The notes: a model not told the origin generated them from the letters alone. Shown: positions 1 to 13,018, counted from the first letter of the stretch. The stretch: DNA of 64,000 bases from Coriaria nepalensis (GCA_027186245.1 CP114482.1:20851209-20915208), one strand, 5' to 3'. A program made the numbers and translations.

Positions 1-142
1 GGATTGTTGTCTTTAAGAGATTAATTACAAGTTACGTAGGAAAGTAATGTTTGAAGGGCAAAAATTGAATTCGTTCGAATTAATTTAGAATAATTTAATG
101 ACTACAAGTGACTCAATGACATGACTTTAAGGCTAAACTAAC
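1..142 (+). repeat. Monomer A (representative copy)
   Basis: First monomer of the trimer, 142 bp. It starts G[G/C]ATTGTTGTCTT and ends GACTTTAAGGCTAAAC followed by a short variable tail. It is the most AT-rich monomer (about 27% G+C by hand count) and holds an EcoRI site (GAATTC, 67-72 here) inside a short dyad (68-81). Hand alignment to B gives about 115 matches over 136 ungapped positions, so A and B are the closest pair. A has six bases, around position 65, that B lacks. The strand is only the orientation given; no transcription is implied. Confidence 0.95.
68..81. other. Short dyad AATTCG-TT-CGAATT in monomer A
   Basis: Six-base perfect inverted arms around a TT centre, overlapping the EcoRI site at 67-72. 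It recurs in nearly every A monomer, once per 420 bp. It is damaged in some copies, for example those with GAATTCGCTCGAATT or GAATTCCCTCGAATT, near 18,970 (GAATTAGTTCG) and near 47,790 (GAATATGTTCG). It could be a protein-binding palindrome or simply AT-rich chance symmetry. Confidence 0.6.
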
Positions 143-278
143 GCATTGTTGCCTTCAATAGATAAACTGCAAGTTATGCACGAAAGTCATGTTTAAAGGC
201 TGAATTTCATTCGAAGTGATTCAGAATAATTTACTGACTAAAAGAGACGCAAAAATATGACTTTAAGGCTAAAAAAAT
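143..278 (+). repeat. Monomer B (representative copy)
   Basis: Second monomer, 136 bp. It starts GCATTGTTGCCTTCAATAGA and ends TTAAGGCTAAAAAAAT. It is about 35% G+C by hand count. It shares its opening, its TTCGTTCGAA core, GATTTAGAATGATTTA and its tail with A, but is six bases shorter in the middle. Common variants across the array are GAATTTCATTCG versus GAATTTCGTTCG, AAAGAGACGC versus AAAAACAGACGC, and GACTAAAAG versus GACAAAAAG. Confidence 0.95.
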
Positions 279-420
279 GGATAGTTGCCATCAATAGATC
301 AATTGCAAGTTATGCACGAAAGTCGCGTTTTAAATGCAAAAGGAGAATTGGTTCGAAGTGCGTTCAAACAATTTAATGATTGAAATGACTGAGTGATATG
401 CTTTTTAACGCTAAAATAAT
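279..420 (+). repeat. Monomer C (representative copy)
   Basis: Third monomer, 142 bp. It starts G[G/C]ATAGTTGCCATCAATAGA and ends TTTTTAACGCTAAAATAAT. It is the most diverged of the three, with about 65% ungapped identity to A by hand, rising somewhat with gaps. It keeps the opening block, CAAGTTATGCA, GGTTCGAAG and AATTTAATGA. Two linked haplotypes alternate through the array: GTTTTAAATGCAAAAGG with GTGCGTTC, and GTTCTAAATGCAAAAAG with GTGCCTTC. Confidence 0.95.
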
Positions 421-3400
421 GCATTGTTGTCTTCAATAGATTAATTACAAGTTATGTACGAAAATAATGTTTGAAGGGCAAAAATAGAATTCGTTCGAAT
501 TAATTTAGAATGATGTAATGACTTGAAGAGACACAATGACATGACTTTAAGCCTAAACTAACGTATTGTTGCCTTCAATAGATAAACTGCAAGTTATGCA
601 CGAAAGTCATGTTTAAAGGCTGAATTTCATTCGAAGTGATTCAGAATAATTTACTGACTAAAAGAAACGCAAAAATATGACTTTAAGGCTAAAAAAATGC
701 ATAGTTGCCATCAATAGATCAATTGCAAGTTATGCATGAAAGTCGCGTTTTAAATGCAAAAGGAGAATTGGTTCGGAGTGCGTTCAAACAATTTAATGAT
801 TGAAATGACTGAGTGATATGCTTTTTAACGCTATAATAATGCATTGTTGTCTTCAATAGATTAATTACAAGTTATGTACGAAAATAACGTTTGAAGGGCA
901 AAAATAGAATTCGTTCGAATTAATTTAGAATGATTTAATGACTAGAAGAGACTCAATGACATGACTTTAAGGCTAAACAAACGCATTGTTGCCTTCAATA
1001 GATCAACTGCAAGTTATGCACGAAAGTCATGTTTAAAGGCCGAATTTCGTTCGGAGTGATTTAGAATGATTTACTGACTAAAAGAGACGCAAAAATATGA
1101 CTTTAAGGCTAAAAAAATGCATAGTTGCCATCAATAGATCAATTACAAGTTATGCATGAAAGTCGCGTTCTAAATGCAAAAAGAGAATTGGGTCGAAGTG
1201 CCTTCAAACAATTTAATGATTGAAAAGACTGAGTCATATGCTTTTTAATGCTAAAATAATGGATTGTTGTCTTTAAGAGATTAATTACAAGTTACGTAGG
1301 AAAATAATGTTTGAAGGGCAAAAATTGAATTCGTTCGAATTAATTTAGAATAATTTAATGACTACAAGTGACTCAATGACATGACTTTAAGGCTAAACTA
1401 ACGCATTGTTGCCTTCAATAGATCAACTGCAAGTTACGCACGAAAGTCATGTTTAAAGGCCGAATTTCGTTCGAAGTGATTTAGAATGATTTACAAACAA
1501 AAAGAGACGCAAAAATATGACTTTAAGGCTAAAAAAATGCATAGTTGCCATCAGTAGATCAATTGCAAGTTATGCATGAAAGTCGCGTTCTAAATGCAAA
1601 AATAGACTTGGTTCGAAGTGCCTTCAAACAATTTAATGATTGAAAAGACTGAGTCATATGCTTTTTAACGCTAAAATAATGGATTGTTGTCTTCAAGAGA
1701 TTAATTACAAGTTATGTAAGAAAATAATGTTTGAAGGGCAAAAATTGAATTCGTTCGAATTAATTTAGAATGATTTAATGACTAGAAGTGACTCAATGAC
1801 ATGACTTTAAGGCTAAACAAATGCATTCTTGCCTTCAATAGATCAACTGCAAGTTACGCACGAAAGTCATGTTTAAAGGCCGAATTTCGTTCGAAGTGAT
1901 TTAGAATGATTTACGGACAAAAAGAGACGCAAAAATATGACTTTAAGGCTAAAAAAATGCATAGTTGCCATCAATAGATCAATTGCAAGTTATGCATGAA
2001 AGTCGCGTTCTAAATGCAAAAAGAGAATTGGTTCGAAGTGCGTTCGAACAATTTAATGATTGAAAAGACTGAGTCATATGCTTTTTAACGCTAAAATAAT
2101 GGATTGTTGTCTTCAAGAGATTAATTACAAGTTATGTAAGAAAATAATGTTTGAAGAGCAAAAATTGAATTCGTTCGAATTAATTTAGAATGATTTAATG
2201 AGTAGAAGTGACTCAATGACATGACTTTAAGGCTAAACAAATGCATTGTTGCCTTCAATAGATCAACTGCAAGTTACGCACGAAAGTCATGTTTAAAGGC
2301 CGAATTTCGTTCGAAGTGATTTAGAATGATTTACTAACTAAAAGAGACGCAAAAATATGACTTTAAGGCTAAAAAAATGCATAGTTGCCATCAATAGATC
2401 AATTGCAAGTTATGCATGAAAGTCGCGTTTTAAATGCAAAAGGAGAATTGGTTCGAAGTGCGTTCAAACAATTTAATCATTGAAAGACTAAGTCATATGC
2501 TTTTTAATGCTAAAATTATGCATTGTTGTCTTGAATAGATTAATTACAAGTTACGTAAGAAAATAATGTTTGAAGGGCAAAAATAGAATTCGTTCGAATT
2601 AATTTAGAATGATTTAATGACTAGAAGAGACTCAATGACATGACTTTAAGGCTAAACAAATGCATTGTTGCCTTCAATAGATAAGCTGCAAGTTATGCAC
2701 GACAGTCATGTTTAAAGGCTGAATTTCGTTCGAAGTGATTTAGAATGATTTACTGACTAAAAGAGACGCAAAAATATGACTTTAAGGCTAGAAAAATGCA
2801 TAGTTGCCATCAATAGATCAATTGCAAGTTATGCATGAAAGTCGCGTTTTAAATGCAAAAGGAGAATTGGTTCGAAGTGCGTTCAAACAATTTAATGATT
2901 GAAATGACTGAGTGATATGCTTTTTAACGCTAAAATAATGCATTGTTGTCTTCAATAGATTAATTACAAGTTATGTACGAAAATAATGTTTGAAGGGCAA
3001 AAATAGAATTCGTTCGAATTAATTTAGAATGATTTAATGACTTGAAGAGACACAATGACATGACTTTAAGCCTAAACTAACGTATTGTTGCCTTCAATAG
3101 ATAAACTGCAAGTTATGCACGAAAGTCATGTTTAAAGGCTGAATTTCATTCGAAGTGATTCAGAATAATTTACTGACTAAAAGAAACGCAAAAATATGAC
3201 TTTAAGGCTAAAAAAATGCATAGTTGCCATCAATAGATCAATTGCAAGTTATGCATGAAAGTCGCGTTTTAAATGCAAAAGGAGAATTGGTTCGGAGTGC
3301 GTTCAAACAATTTAATGATTGAAATGACTGAGTGATATGCTTTTTAACGCTATAATAATGCATTGTTGTCTTCAATAGATTAATTACAAGTTATGTACGA

Positions 3401-5879
3401 AAATAACGTTTGAAGGGCAAAAATAGAATTCGTTCGAATTAATTTAGAATGATTTAATGACTAGAAGAGACTCAATGACATGACTTTAAGGCTAAACAAA
3501 CGCATTGTTGCCTTCAATAGATCAACTGCAAGTTACGCACGAAAGTCATGTTTAAAGGCCGAATTTCGTTCGGAGTGATTTAGAATGATTTACTGACTAA
3601 AAGAGACGCAAAAATATGACTTTAAGGCTAAAAAAATGCATAGTTGCCATCAATAGATCAATTACAAGTTATGCATGAAAGTCGCGTTCTAAATGCAAAA
3701 AGAGAATTGGTTCGAAGTGCGTTCAAACAATTTAATGACTGAAAAGACTGAGTGATATGCTTTTTAATGCTAAAATAATGGATTGTTGTCTTTAAGAGAT
3801 TAATTACAAGTTACGTAGGAAAGTAATGTTTGAAGGGCAAAAATTGAATTCGTTCGAATTAATTTAGAATAATTTAATGACTACAAGTGACTCAATGACA
3901 TGACTTTAAGGCTAAACTAACGCATTGTTGCCTTCAATAGATAAACTGCAAGTTATGCACGAAAGTCATGTTTAAAGGCTGAATTTCATTCGAAGTGATT
4001 CAGAATAATTTACTGACTAAAAGAGACGCAAAAATATGACTTTAAGGCTAAAAAAATGGATAGTTGCCATCAATAGATCAATTGCAAGTTATGCACGAAA
4101 GTCGCGTTTTAAATGCGAAAGGAGAATTGGTTCGAAGTGCGTTCAAACAATTTAATGATTGAAATGACTGAGTGATATGCTTTTTAACGCTAAAATAATG
4201 CATTGTTGTCTTCAATAGATTAATTACAAGTTATGTACGAAAATAATGTTTGAAGGGCAAAAATAGAATTCGTTCGAATTAATTTAGAATGATTTAATGA
4301 CTTGAAGAGACACAATGACATGACTTTAAGCCTAAACTAACGCATTGTTGCCTTCAATAGATAAACTGCAAGTTATGCACGAAAGTCATGTTTAAAGGCT
4401 GAATTTCATTCGAAGTGATTCAGAATAATTTACTGACTAAAAGAGACGCAAAAATATGACTTTAAGGCTAAAAAAATGGATAGTTGCCATCAATAGATCA
4501 ATTGCAAGTTATGCACGAAAGTCGCGTTTTAAATGCGAAAGGAGAATTGGTTCGAAGTGCGTTCAAACAATTTAATGATTGAAATGACTGAGTGATATGC
4601 TTTTTAACGCTAAAATAATGCATTGTTGTCTTCAATAGATTAATTACAAGTTATGTACGAAAATAATGTTTGAAGGGCAAAAATAGAATTCGTTCGAATT
4701 AATTTAGAATGATTTAATGACTTGAAGAGACACAATGACATGACTTTAAGCCTAAACTAACGCATTGTTGCCTTCAATAGATAAACTGCAAGTTATGCAC
4801 GAAAGTCATGTTTAAAGGCTGAATTTCATTCGAAGTGATTCAGAATAATTTACTGACTAAAAGAAACGCAAAAATATGACTTTAAGGCTAAAAAAATGCA
4901 TAGTTGCCATCAATAGATCAATTGCAAGTTATGCATGAAAGTCGCGTTTTAAATGCAAAAGGAGAATTGGTTCGGAGTGCGTTCAAACAATTTAATGATT
5001 GAAATGACTGAGTGATATGCTTTTTAACGCTATAATAATGCATTGTTGTCTTCAATAGATTAATTACAAGTTATGTACGAAAATAACGTTTGAAGGGCAA
5101 AAATAGAATTCGTTCGAATTAATTTAGAATGATTTAATGACTAGAAGAGACTCAATGACATGACTTTAAGGCTAAACAAACGCATTGTTGCCTTCAATAG
5201 ATCAACTGCAAGTTACGCACGAAAGTCATGTTTAAAGGCCGAATTTCGTTCGAAGTGATTTAGAATGATTTACTGACTAAAAGAGACGCAAAAATATGAC
5301 TTTAAGGCTAAAAAAATGCATAGTTGCCATCAATAGATCAATTACAAGTTATGCATGAAAGTCGCGTTCTAAATGCAAAAAGAGAATTGGGTCGAAGTGC
5401 CTTCAAACAATTTAATGATTGAAAAGACTGAGTCATATGCTTTTTAATGCTAAAATAATGGATTGTTGTCTTTAAGAGATTAATTACAAGTTACGTAGGA
5501 AAATAATGTTTGAAGGGCAAAAATTGAATTCGTTCGAATTAATTTAGAATAATTTAATGACTACAAGTGACTCAATGACATGACTTTAAGGCTAAACTAA
5601 CGCATTGTTGCCTTCAATAGATCAACTGCAAGTTACGCACGAAAGTCATGTTTAAAGGCCGAATTTCGTTCGAAGTGATTTAGAATGATTTACTGACAAA
5701 AAGAGACGCAAAAATATGACTTTAAGGCTAAAAAAATGCATAGTTGCCATCAATAGATCAATTGCAAGTTATGCATGAAAGTCGCGTTCTAAATGCAAAA
5801 ATAGACTTGGTTCGAAGTGCCTTCAAACAATTTAATGATTGAAAAGACTGAGTCATATGCTTTTTAACGCTAAAATAAT

Positions 5880-6298
5880 GGATTGTTGTCTTCAAGAGAT
5901 TAATTACAAGTTATGTAAGAAAATAATGTTTGAAGGGCAAAAATTGAATTCGTTCGAATTAATTTAGAATGATTTAATGACTAGAAGAGACTCAGTGACA
6001 TGACTTTAAGGCTAAACGAATGCATTGTTGCCTTCAATAGATCAACTGCGGGTTACGCACGAAAGTCATGTTTAAAGGCTGAATTTCATTCGAAGTGATT
6101 TACAATGATTTACTGACTAAAAGAGACGCAAAAATATGACTTTAAGTGTAAAAAATGCATAGGTGCCATGAATAGATCATTTGCAAGTTATGCATGAAAG
6201 TCGCGTTCTAAATGCAAAAAGAGAATTGGTTCGAAGTGCCTTCAAACAATTTAATGATTGAAAAGACTGAGTGATATGCTTTTTAACGATAAAATAGT
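5880..6298. repeat. Divergent 419-bp unit, partner of 19,317-19,735
   Basis: Carries markers shared only with the island at 19 kb: TAAACGAATGC, CAACTGCGGGTTACG, GATTTACAATGATTT, TTTAAGTGTAAAAAATGC (one base short) and CATAGGTGCCATGAATAGATCATTTGC, split here across 6,157-6,184. It directly follows the end of the L block in this copy. In the other copy one extra unit (18,898-19,316) lies between, so a unit was gained or lost after duplication. Confidence 0.8.
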
Positions 6299-7475
6299 GC
6301 ATTGTTGTCTTCAATAGATTAATTACAAGTTATGTACGAAAATAATGTTTGAAGGGCAAAAATAGAATTCGTTCGAATTAATTTAGAATGATTTAATGAC
6401 TTGAAGAGACACAATGACATGACTTTAAGCCTAAACTAACGCATTGTTGCCTTCAATAGATAAACTGCAAGTTATGCACGAAAGTCATGTTTAAAGGCTG
6501 AATTTCATTCGAAGTGATTCAGAATAATTTACTGACTAAAAGAGACGCAAAAATATGACTTTAAGGCTAAAAAAATGCATAGTTGCCATCAATAGATCAA
6601 TTGCAAGTTATGCATGAAAGTCGCGTTTTAAATGCAAAAGGAGAATTGGTTCGGAGTGCGTTCCAACAATTTAATGATTGAAATGACTGAGTGATATGCT
6701 TTTTAACGCTATAATAATGCATTGTTGTTTTCAATAGATTAATTACAAGTTATGTACGAAAATAACGTTTGAAGGGCAAAAATAGAATTCGTTCGAATTA
6801 ATTTAGAATGATTTAATGACTAGAAGAGACTCAATGACATGACTTTAAGCCTAAACAAATGCATTGTTGCCTTCAATAGATCAACTGCAAGTTATGCACG
6901 AAAGTCATGTTTAAAGGCCGAATTTCGTTCGAAGTGATTTAGAATGATTTACAGACTGAAAGAGACGCAAAAATATGACTTTAAGGCTAAAAAAATGGAT
7001 AGTTGCCATCAATAGATCAATTGCAAGTTATGCACGAAAGTCGCGTTTTAAATGCAAAAGGAGAATTGGTTCGAAGTGCGTTCAAACAATTTAATGACTG
7101 AAAAGACTGAGTGATATGCTTTTTAATGCTAAAATAATGGATTGTTGTCTTTAAGAGATTAATTACAAGTTACGTAGGAAAGTAATGTTTGAAGGGCAAA
7201 AATTGAATTCGTTCGAATTAATTTAGAATAATTTAATGACTACAAGTGACTCAATGACATGACTTTAAGGCTAAACTAACGCATTGTTGCCTTCAATAGA
7301 TAAACTGCAAGTTATGCACGAAAGTCATGTTTAAAGGCTGAATTTCATTCGAAGTGATTCAGAATAATTTACTGACTAAAAGAGACGCAAAAATATGACT
7401 TTAAGGCTAAAAAAATGGATAGTTGCCATCAATAGATCAATTGCAAGTTATGCACGAAAGTCGCGTTTTAAATGC
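6299..7475. repeat. Block copied at 23,515-24,691
   Basis: Matches 23,515-24,691 at offset 17,216. Shared rare markers are GTTCCAACAATT (near 6,660), ATTGTTGTTTTCAATAG (6,721) and TTACAGACTGAAAGAG (near 6,950). Matching stops at 7,476, where this copy has GCAAAAGG and the other has GCGAAAGG. On the left it starts at a unit boundary, after the divergent 419-bp unit. Confidence 0.8.
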
Positions 7476-7606
7476 AAAAGGAGAATTGGTTCGAAGTGCG
7501 TTCAAACAATTTAATGATTGAAATGACTGAGTGATATGCTTTTTAACGCTAAAATAATGCATTGTTGTCTTCAATAGATTAATTACAAGTTATGTACGAA
7601 AATAAT

Positions 7607-9555
7607 GTTTGAAGGGCAAAAATAGAATTCGTTCGAATTAATTTAGAATAATTTAATGACTACAAGTGACTCAATGACATGACTTTAAGGCTAAACTAAC
7701 GCATTGTTGCCTTCAATAGATAAACTGCAAGTTATGCACGAAAGTCATGTTTAAAGGCTGAATTTCATTCGAAGTGATTCAGAATAATTTACTGACTAAA
7801 AGAGACGCAAAAATATGACTTTAAGGCTAAAAAAATGGATAGTTGCCATCAATAGATCAATTGCAAGTTATGCACGAAAGTCGCGTTTTAAATGCAAAAG
7901 GAGAATTGGTTCGAAGTGCGTTCAAACAATTTAATGATTGAAATGACTGAGTGATATGCTTTTTAACGCTAAAATAATGCATTGTTGTCTTCAATAGATT
8001 AATTACAAGTTATGTACGAAAATAATGTTTGAAGGGCAAAAATAGAATTCGTTCGAATTAATTTAGAATGATTTAATGACTTGAAGAGACACAATGACAT
8101 GACTTTAAGCCTAAACTAACGCATTGTTGCCTTCAATAGATAAACTGCAAGTTATGCACGAAAGTCATGTTTAAAGGCTGAATTTCATTCGAAGTGATTC
8201 AGAATAATTTACTGACTAAAAGAGACGCAAAAATATGACTTTAAGGCTAAAAAAATGCATAGTTGCCATCAATAGATCAATTGCAAGTTATGCATGAAAG
8301 TCGCGTTTTAAATGCAAAAGGAGAATTGGTTCGGAGTGCGTTCAAACAATTTAATGATTGAAATGACTGAGTGATATGCTTTTTAACGCTATAATAATGC
8401 ATTGTTGTCTTCAATAGATTAATTACAAGTTATGTACGAAAATAACGTTTGAAGGGCAAAAATAGAATTCGTTCGAATTAATTTAGAATGATTTAATGAC
8501 TAGAAGAGACTCAATGACATGACTTTAAGCCTAAACAAATGCATTGTTGCCTTCAATAGATCAACTGCAAGTTATGCACGAAAGTCATGTTTAAAGGCCG
8601 AATTTCGTTCGAAGTGATTTAGAATGATTTACAGACTGAAAGAGACGCAAAAATATGACTTTAAGGCTAAAAAAATGGATAGTTGCCATCAATAGATCAA
8701 TTGCAAGTTATGCACGAAAGTCGCGTTTTAAATGCAAAAGGAGAATTGGTTCGAAGTGCGTTCAAACAATTTAATGACTGAAAAGACTGAGTGATATGCT
8801 TTTTAATGCTAAAATAATGGATTGTTGTCTTTAAGAGATTAATTACAAGTTACGTAGGAAAGTAATGTTTGAAGGGCAAAAATTGAATTCGTTCGAATTA
8901 ATTTAGAATAATTTAATGACTACAAGTGACTCAATGACATGACTTTAAGGCTAAACTAACGCATTGTTGCCTTCAATAGATAAACTGCAAGTTATGCACG
9001 AAAGTCATGTTTAAAGGCTGAATTTTCATTCGAAGTGATTCAGAATAATTTACTGACTAAAAGAGACGCAAAAATATGACTTTAAGGCTAAAAAAATGGA
9101 TAGTTGCCATCAATAGATCAATTGCAAGTTATGCACGAAAGTCGCATTTTAAATGCAAAAGGAGAATTGGTTCGAAGTGCGTTCAAACAATTTAATGATT
9201 GAAATGACTGAGTGATATGCTTTTTAACGCTAAAATAATGCATTGTTGTCTTCAATAGATTAATTACAAGTTATGTACGAAAATAATGTTTGAAGGGCAA
9301 AAATAGAATTCGTTCGAATTAATTTAGAATGATGTAATGACTTGAAGAGACACAATGACATGACTTTAAGCCTAAACTAACGTATTGTTGCCTTCAATAG
9401 ATAAACTGCAAGTTATGCACGAAAGTCATGTTTAAAGGCTGAATTTCATTCGAAGTGATTCAGAATAATTTACTGACTAAAAGAAACGCAAAAATATGAC
9501 TTTAAGGCTAAAAAAATGCATAGTTGCCATCAATAGATCAATTGCAAGTTATGCA
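7607..9555. repeat. Block copied at 11,807-13,754
   Basis: Offset 4,200. By eye, 7,607-9,024 and 11,807-13,224 are identical. This copy then has a one-base insertion (GAATTTTCATT, near 9,025, making unit 8,819-9,239 421 bp) and a few substitutions, before the copies diverge near 9,555. An internal 1,680-bp-spaced repeat (6,719-7,300 and 8,399-8,980, sharing TTACAGACTGAAAG) shows nested duplication. Confidence 0.8.
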
Positions 9556-9659
9556 TGACAGTCGCGTTTTAAATGCAAAAGGAGAATTGGTTCGAAGTGC
9601 GTTCAAACAATTTAATGACTGAAAAGACTGAGTGATATGCTTTTTAATGCTAAAATTAT

Positions 9660-10919
9660 GCATTGTTGTCTTCAATAGATTAATTACAAGTTACGTAGGA
9701 AAATAATGTTTGAAGGGCAAAAATAGAATTCGTTCGAATTAATTTAGAATGATTTAATGACAAGAAGAGACTCAATGACATGACTTTAAGGCTAAACAAA
9801 TGCATTGTTGCCTGCAATAGATCAACTGCAAGTTACGCACGAAAGTCATGTTTAAAGGCCGAATTTCGTTCGAAGTGATTTAGAATGATTTACTGACTAA
9901 AAGAGACGCAAAAATATGACTTTAAGGCTAAAAAAATGCATAGTTGCCATCAATAGATCAATTGCAAGTTATGCATGAAAGTCGCGTTTTAAATGCAAAA
10001 GGAGAATTGGTTCGGAGTGCGTTCAAACAATTTAATGATTGAAATGACTGAGTGATATGCTTTTTAACGCTATAATAATGCATTGTTGTCTTCAATAGAT
10101 TAATTACAAGTTATGTACGAAAATATCGTTTGAAGGGCAAAAATAGAATTCGTTCGAATTAATTTAGAATGATTTAATGACTAGAAGAGACTCAATGACA
10201 TGACTTTAAGCCTAAACAAATGCATTGTTGCCTTCAATAGATCAACTGCAAGTTACGCACGAAAGTCATGTTTAAAGGCCGAATTTCGTTCGAAGTGATT
10301 TAGAATGATTTACTGACTAAAAGAGAGGCAAAAATATGACTTTACGGCTAAAAAAATGCATAGTTGCCATCAATAGATCAATTGCAAGTTATGCATGAAA
10401 GTCGCGTTTTAAATGCAAAAGGAGAATTGGTTCGAAGTGCGTTCAAACAATTTAATGATTGAAAAGACTGAGTGATGTGCTTTTTAATGCTAAAATTATG
10501 CATTGTTCTCTTCAATAGATTAATTAAAAGTTATGTAAGGAAATAATGTTTGAAGGGCAAAAATTGAATTCGTTCGAATTAATTTAGAATGATTTAATGA
10601 CTAGAAGAGACTCAATGACATGACTTTCAGGCTAAACAAATGCATTGTTGCCTTCAATAGATCAACTGCAAGTTACGCACGAAATTCATGTTTAAAGGCC
10701 GAATTTCGTTCGAAGTGATTTAGAATGATTTACTGACTAAAAGAGACGCAAAAATATGACTTTAACGCTAAAAAAATGCATAGTTGCCATCAATAGATCA
10801 ATTACAAGTTATGCATGAAAGTCGCGTTCTAAATGCAAAAAGAGAATTCATTCGAAGTGCCTTCAAACAATTTAATGATTGAAAAGACTGAGTCATATGC
10901 TTTTTAACGCTAAAATAAT
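9660..10919. repeat. Three trimer units with mixed left and right variants
   Basis: Units start at 9,660, 10,080 and 10,500. The last C of the 10,080 unit and the A/B of the 10,500 unit carry variants otherwise typical of the right part of the window: GTGATGTGC, GCATTGTTCTC and CGAAATTCATG. Private changes include ATTAAAAGTTATGTAAGG. Nothing other than satellite is present. Confidence 0.7.
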
Positions 10920-10974
10920 GCATTGTTGTCTTCAATAGATTAATTACAAGTTATGTAAGAAAATAATGTTTGAA

Positions 10975-11758
10975 GGGCAAAAATAGAATTCGTTCGAATT
11001 AATTTAGAATGATTTAATGAGTAGAAGTGACTCAATGACATGACTTTAAGGCTAAACAAATGCATTGTTGCCTTCAATAGATCAACTGCAAGTTACGCAC
11101 GAAAGTCATGTTTAAAGGCCGAATTTCGTTCGAAGTGATTTAGAATGATTTACTAACTAAAAGAGACGCAAAAATATGACTTTAAGGCTAAAAAAATGCA
11201 TAGTTGCCATCAATAGATCAATTGCAAGTTATGCATGAAAGTCGCGTTTTAAATGCAAAAGGAGAATTGGTTCGAAGTGCGTTCAAACAATTTAATCATT
11301 GAAAGACTGAGTCATATGCTTTTTAATGCTAAAATTATGCATTGTTGTCTTGAATAGATTAATTACAAGTTACGTAAGAAAATAATGTTTGAAGGGCAAA
11401 AATAGAATTCGTTCGAATTAATTTAGAATGATTTAATGACTAGAAGAGACTCAATGACATGACTTTAAGGCTAAACAAATGCATTGTTGCCTTCAATAGA
11501 TAAGCTGCAAGTTATGCACGACAGTCATGTTTAAAGGCTGAATTTCGTTCGAAGTGATTTAGAATGATTTACTGACTAAAAGAGACGCAAAAATATGACT
11601 TTAAGGCTAGAAAAATGCATAGTTGCCATCAATAGATCAATTGCAAGTTATGCATGAAAGTCGCGTTTTAAATGCAAAAGGAGAATTGGTTCGAAGTGCG
11701 TTCAAACAATTTAATGATTGAAATGACTGAGTGATATGCTTTTTAACGCTAAAATAAT
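10975..11758. repeat. Third copy of the 2.1-2.9 kb segment
   Basis: Shares with about 2,155-2,939 and 15,173-15,957 the markers AATGAGTAGAAGTGAC, TTTACTAACTAAAAG, the one-base deletion TTAATCATTGAAAGACT, GTCTTGAATAG, TAAGCTGCAAG and GACAGTCATG. The offset from the first copy is 8,819. This segment therefore exists three times in the left 16 kb. Confidence 0.8.
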
Positions 11759-13018
11759 GCATTGTTGTCTTCAATAGATTAATTACAAGTTATGTACGAA
11801 AATAACGTTTGAAGGGCAAAAATAGAATTCGTTCGAATTAATTTAGAATAATTTAATGACTACAAGTGACTCAATGACATGACTTTAAGGCTAAACTAAC
11901 GCATTGTTGCCTTCAATAGATAAACTGCAAGTTATGCACGAAAGTCATGTTTAAAGGCTGAATTTCATTCGAAGTGATTCAGAATAATTTACTGACTAAA
12001 AGAGACGCAAAAATATGACTTTAAGGCTAAAAAAATGGATAGTTGCCATCAATAGATCAATTGCAAGTTATGCACGAAAGTCGCGTTTTAAATGCAAAAG
12101 GAGAATTGGTTCGAAGTGCGTTCAAACAATTTAATGATTGAAATGACTGAGTGATATGCTTTTTAACGCTAAAATAATGCATTGTTGTCTTCAATAGATT
12201 AATTACAAGTTATGTACGAAAATAATGTTTGAAGGGCAAAAATAGAATTCGTTCGAATTAATTTAGAATGATTTAATGACTTGAAGAGACACAATGACAT
12301 GACTTTAAGCCTAAACTAACGCATTGTTGCCTTCAATAGATAAACTGCAAGTTATGCACGAAAGTCATGTTTAAAGGCTGAATTTCATTCGAAGTGATTC
12401 AGAATAATTTACTGACTAAAAGAGACGCAAAAATATGACTTTAAGGCTAAAAAAATGCATAGTTGCCATCAATAGATCAATTGCAAGTTATGCATGAAAG
12501 TCGCGTTTTAAATGCAAAAGGAGAATTGGTTCGGAGTGCGTTCAAACAATTTAATGATTGAAATGACTGAGTGATATGCTTTTTAACGCTATAATAATGC
12601 ATTGTTGTCTTCAATAGATTAATTACAAGTTATGTACGAAAATAACGTTTGAAGGGCAAAAATAGAATTCGTTCGAATTAATTTAGAATGATTTAATGAC
12701 TAGAAGAGACTCAATGACATGACTTTAAGCCTAAACAAATGCATTGTTGCCTTCAATAGATCAACTGCAAGTTATGCACGAAAGTCATGTTTAAAGGCCG
12801 AATTTCGTTCGAAGTGATTTAGAATGATTTACAGACTGAAAGAGACGCAAAAATATGACTTTAAGGCTAAAAAAATGGATAGTTGCCATCAATAGATCAA
12901 TTGCAAGTTATGCACGAAAGTCGCGTTTTAAATGCAAAAGGAGAATTGGTTCGAAGTGCGTTCAAACAATTTAATGACTGAAAAGACTGAGTGATATGCT
13001 TTTTAATGCTAAAATAAT

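Larger units (their letters stand above)
1..5879. repeat. Segmental duplication L, copy 1 (14 units)
   Basis: Nearly identical to 13,019-18,897 at a constant offset of 13,018. Shared rare markers include GATGTAATGACTTG (near 513), TTACAAACAAAAAG (near 1,491), GCATTCTTGCC (near 1,823), the one-base deletion in TTAATCATTGAAAGACTA (unit 2,101-2,519, 419 bp), TAAGCTGCAAG with GACAGTCATG (near 2,690) and AAATGCGAAAGG (near 4,113 and 4,533). Only a few single-base differences were seen. The left limit is cut by the window start, so the block may be longer. Confidence 0.9.
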
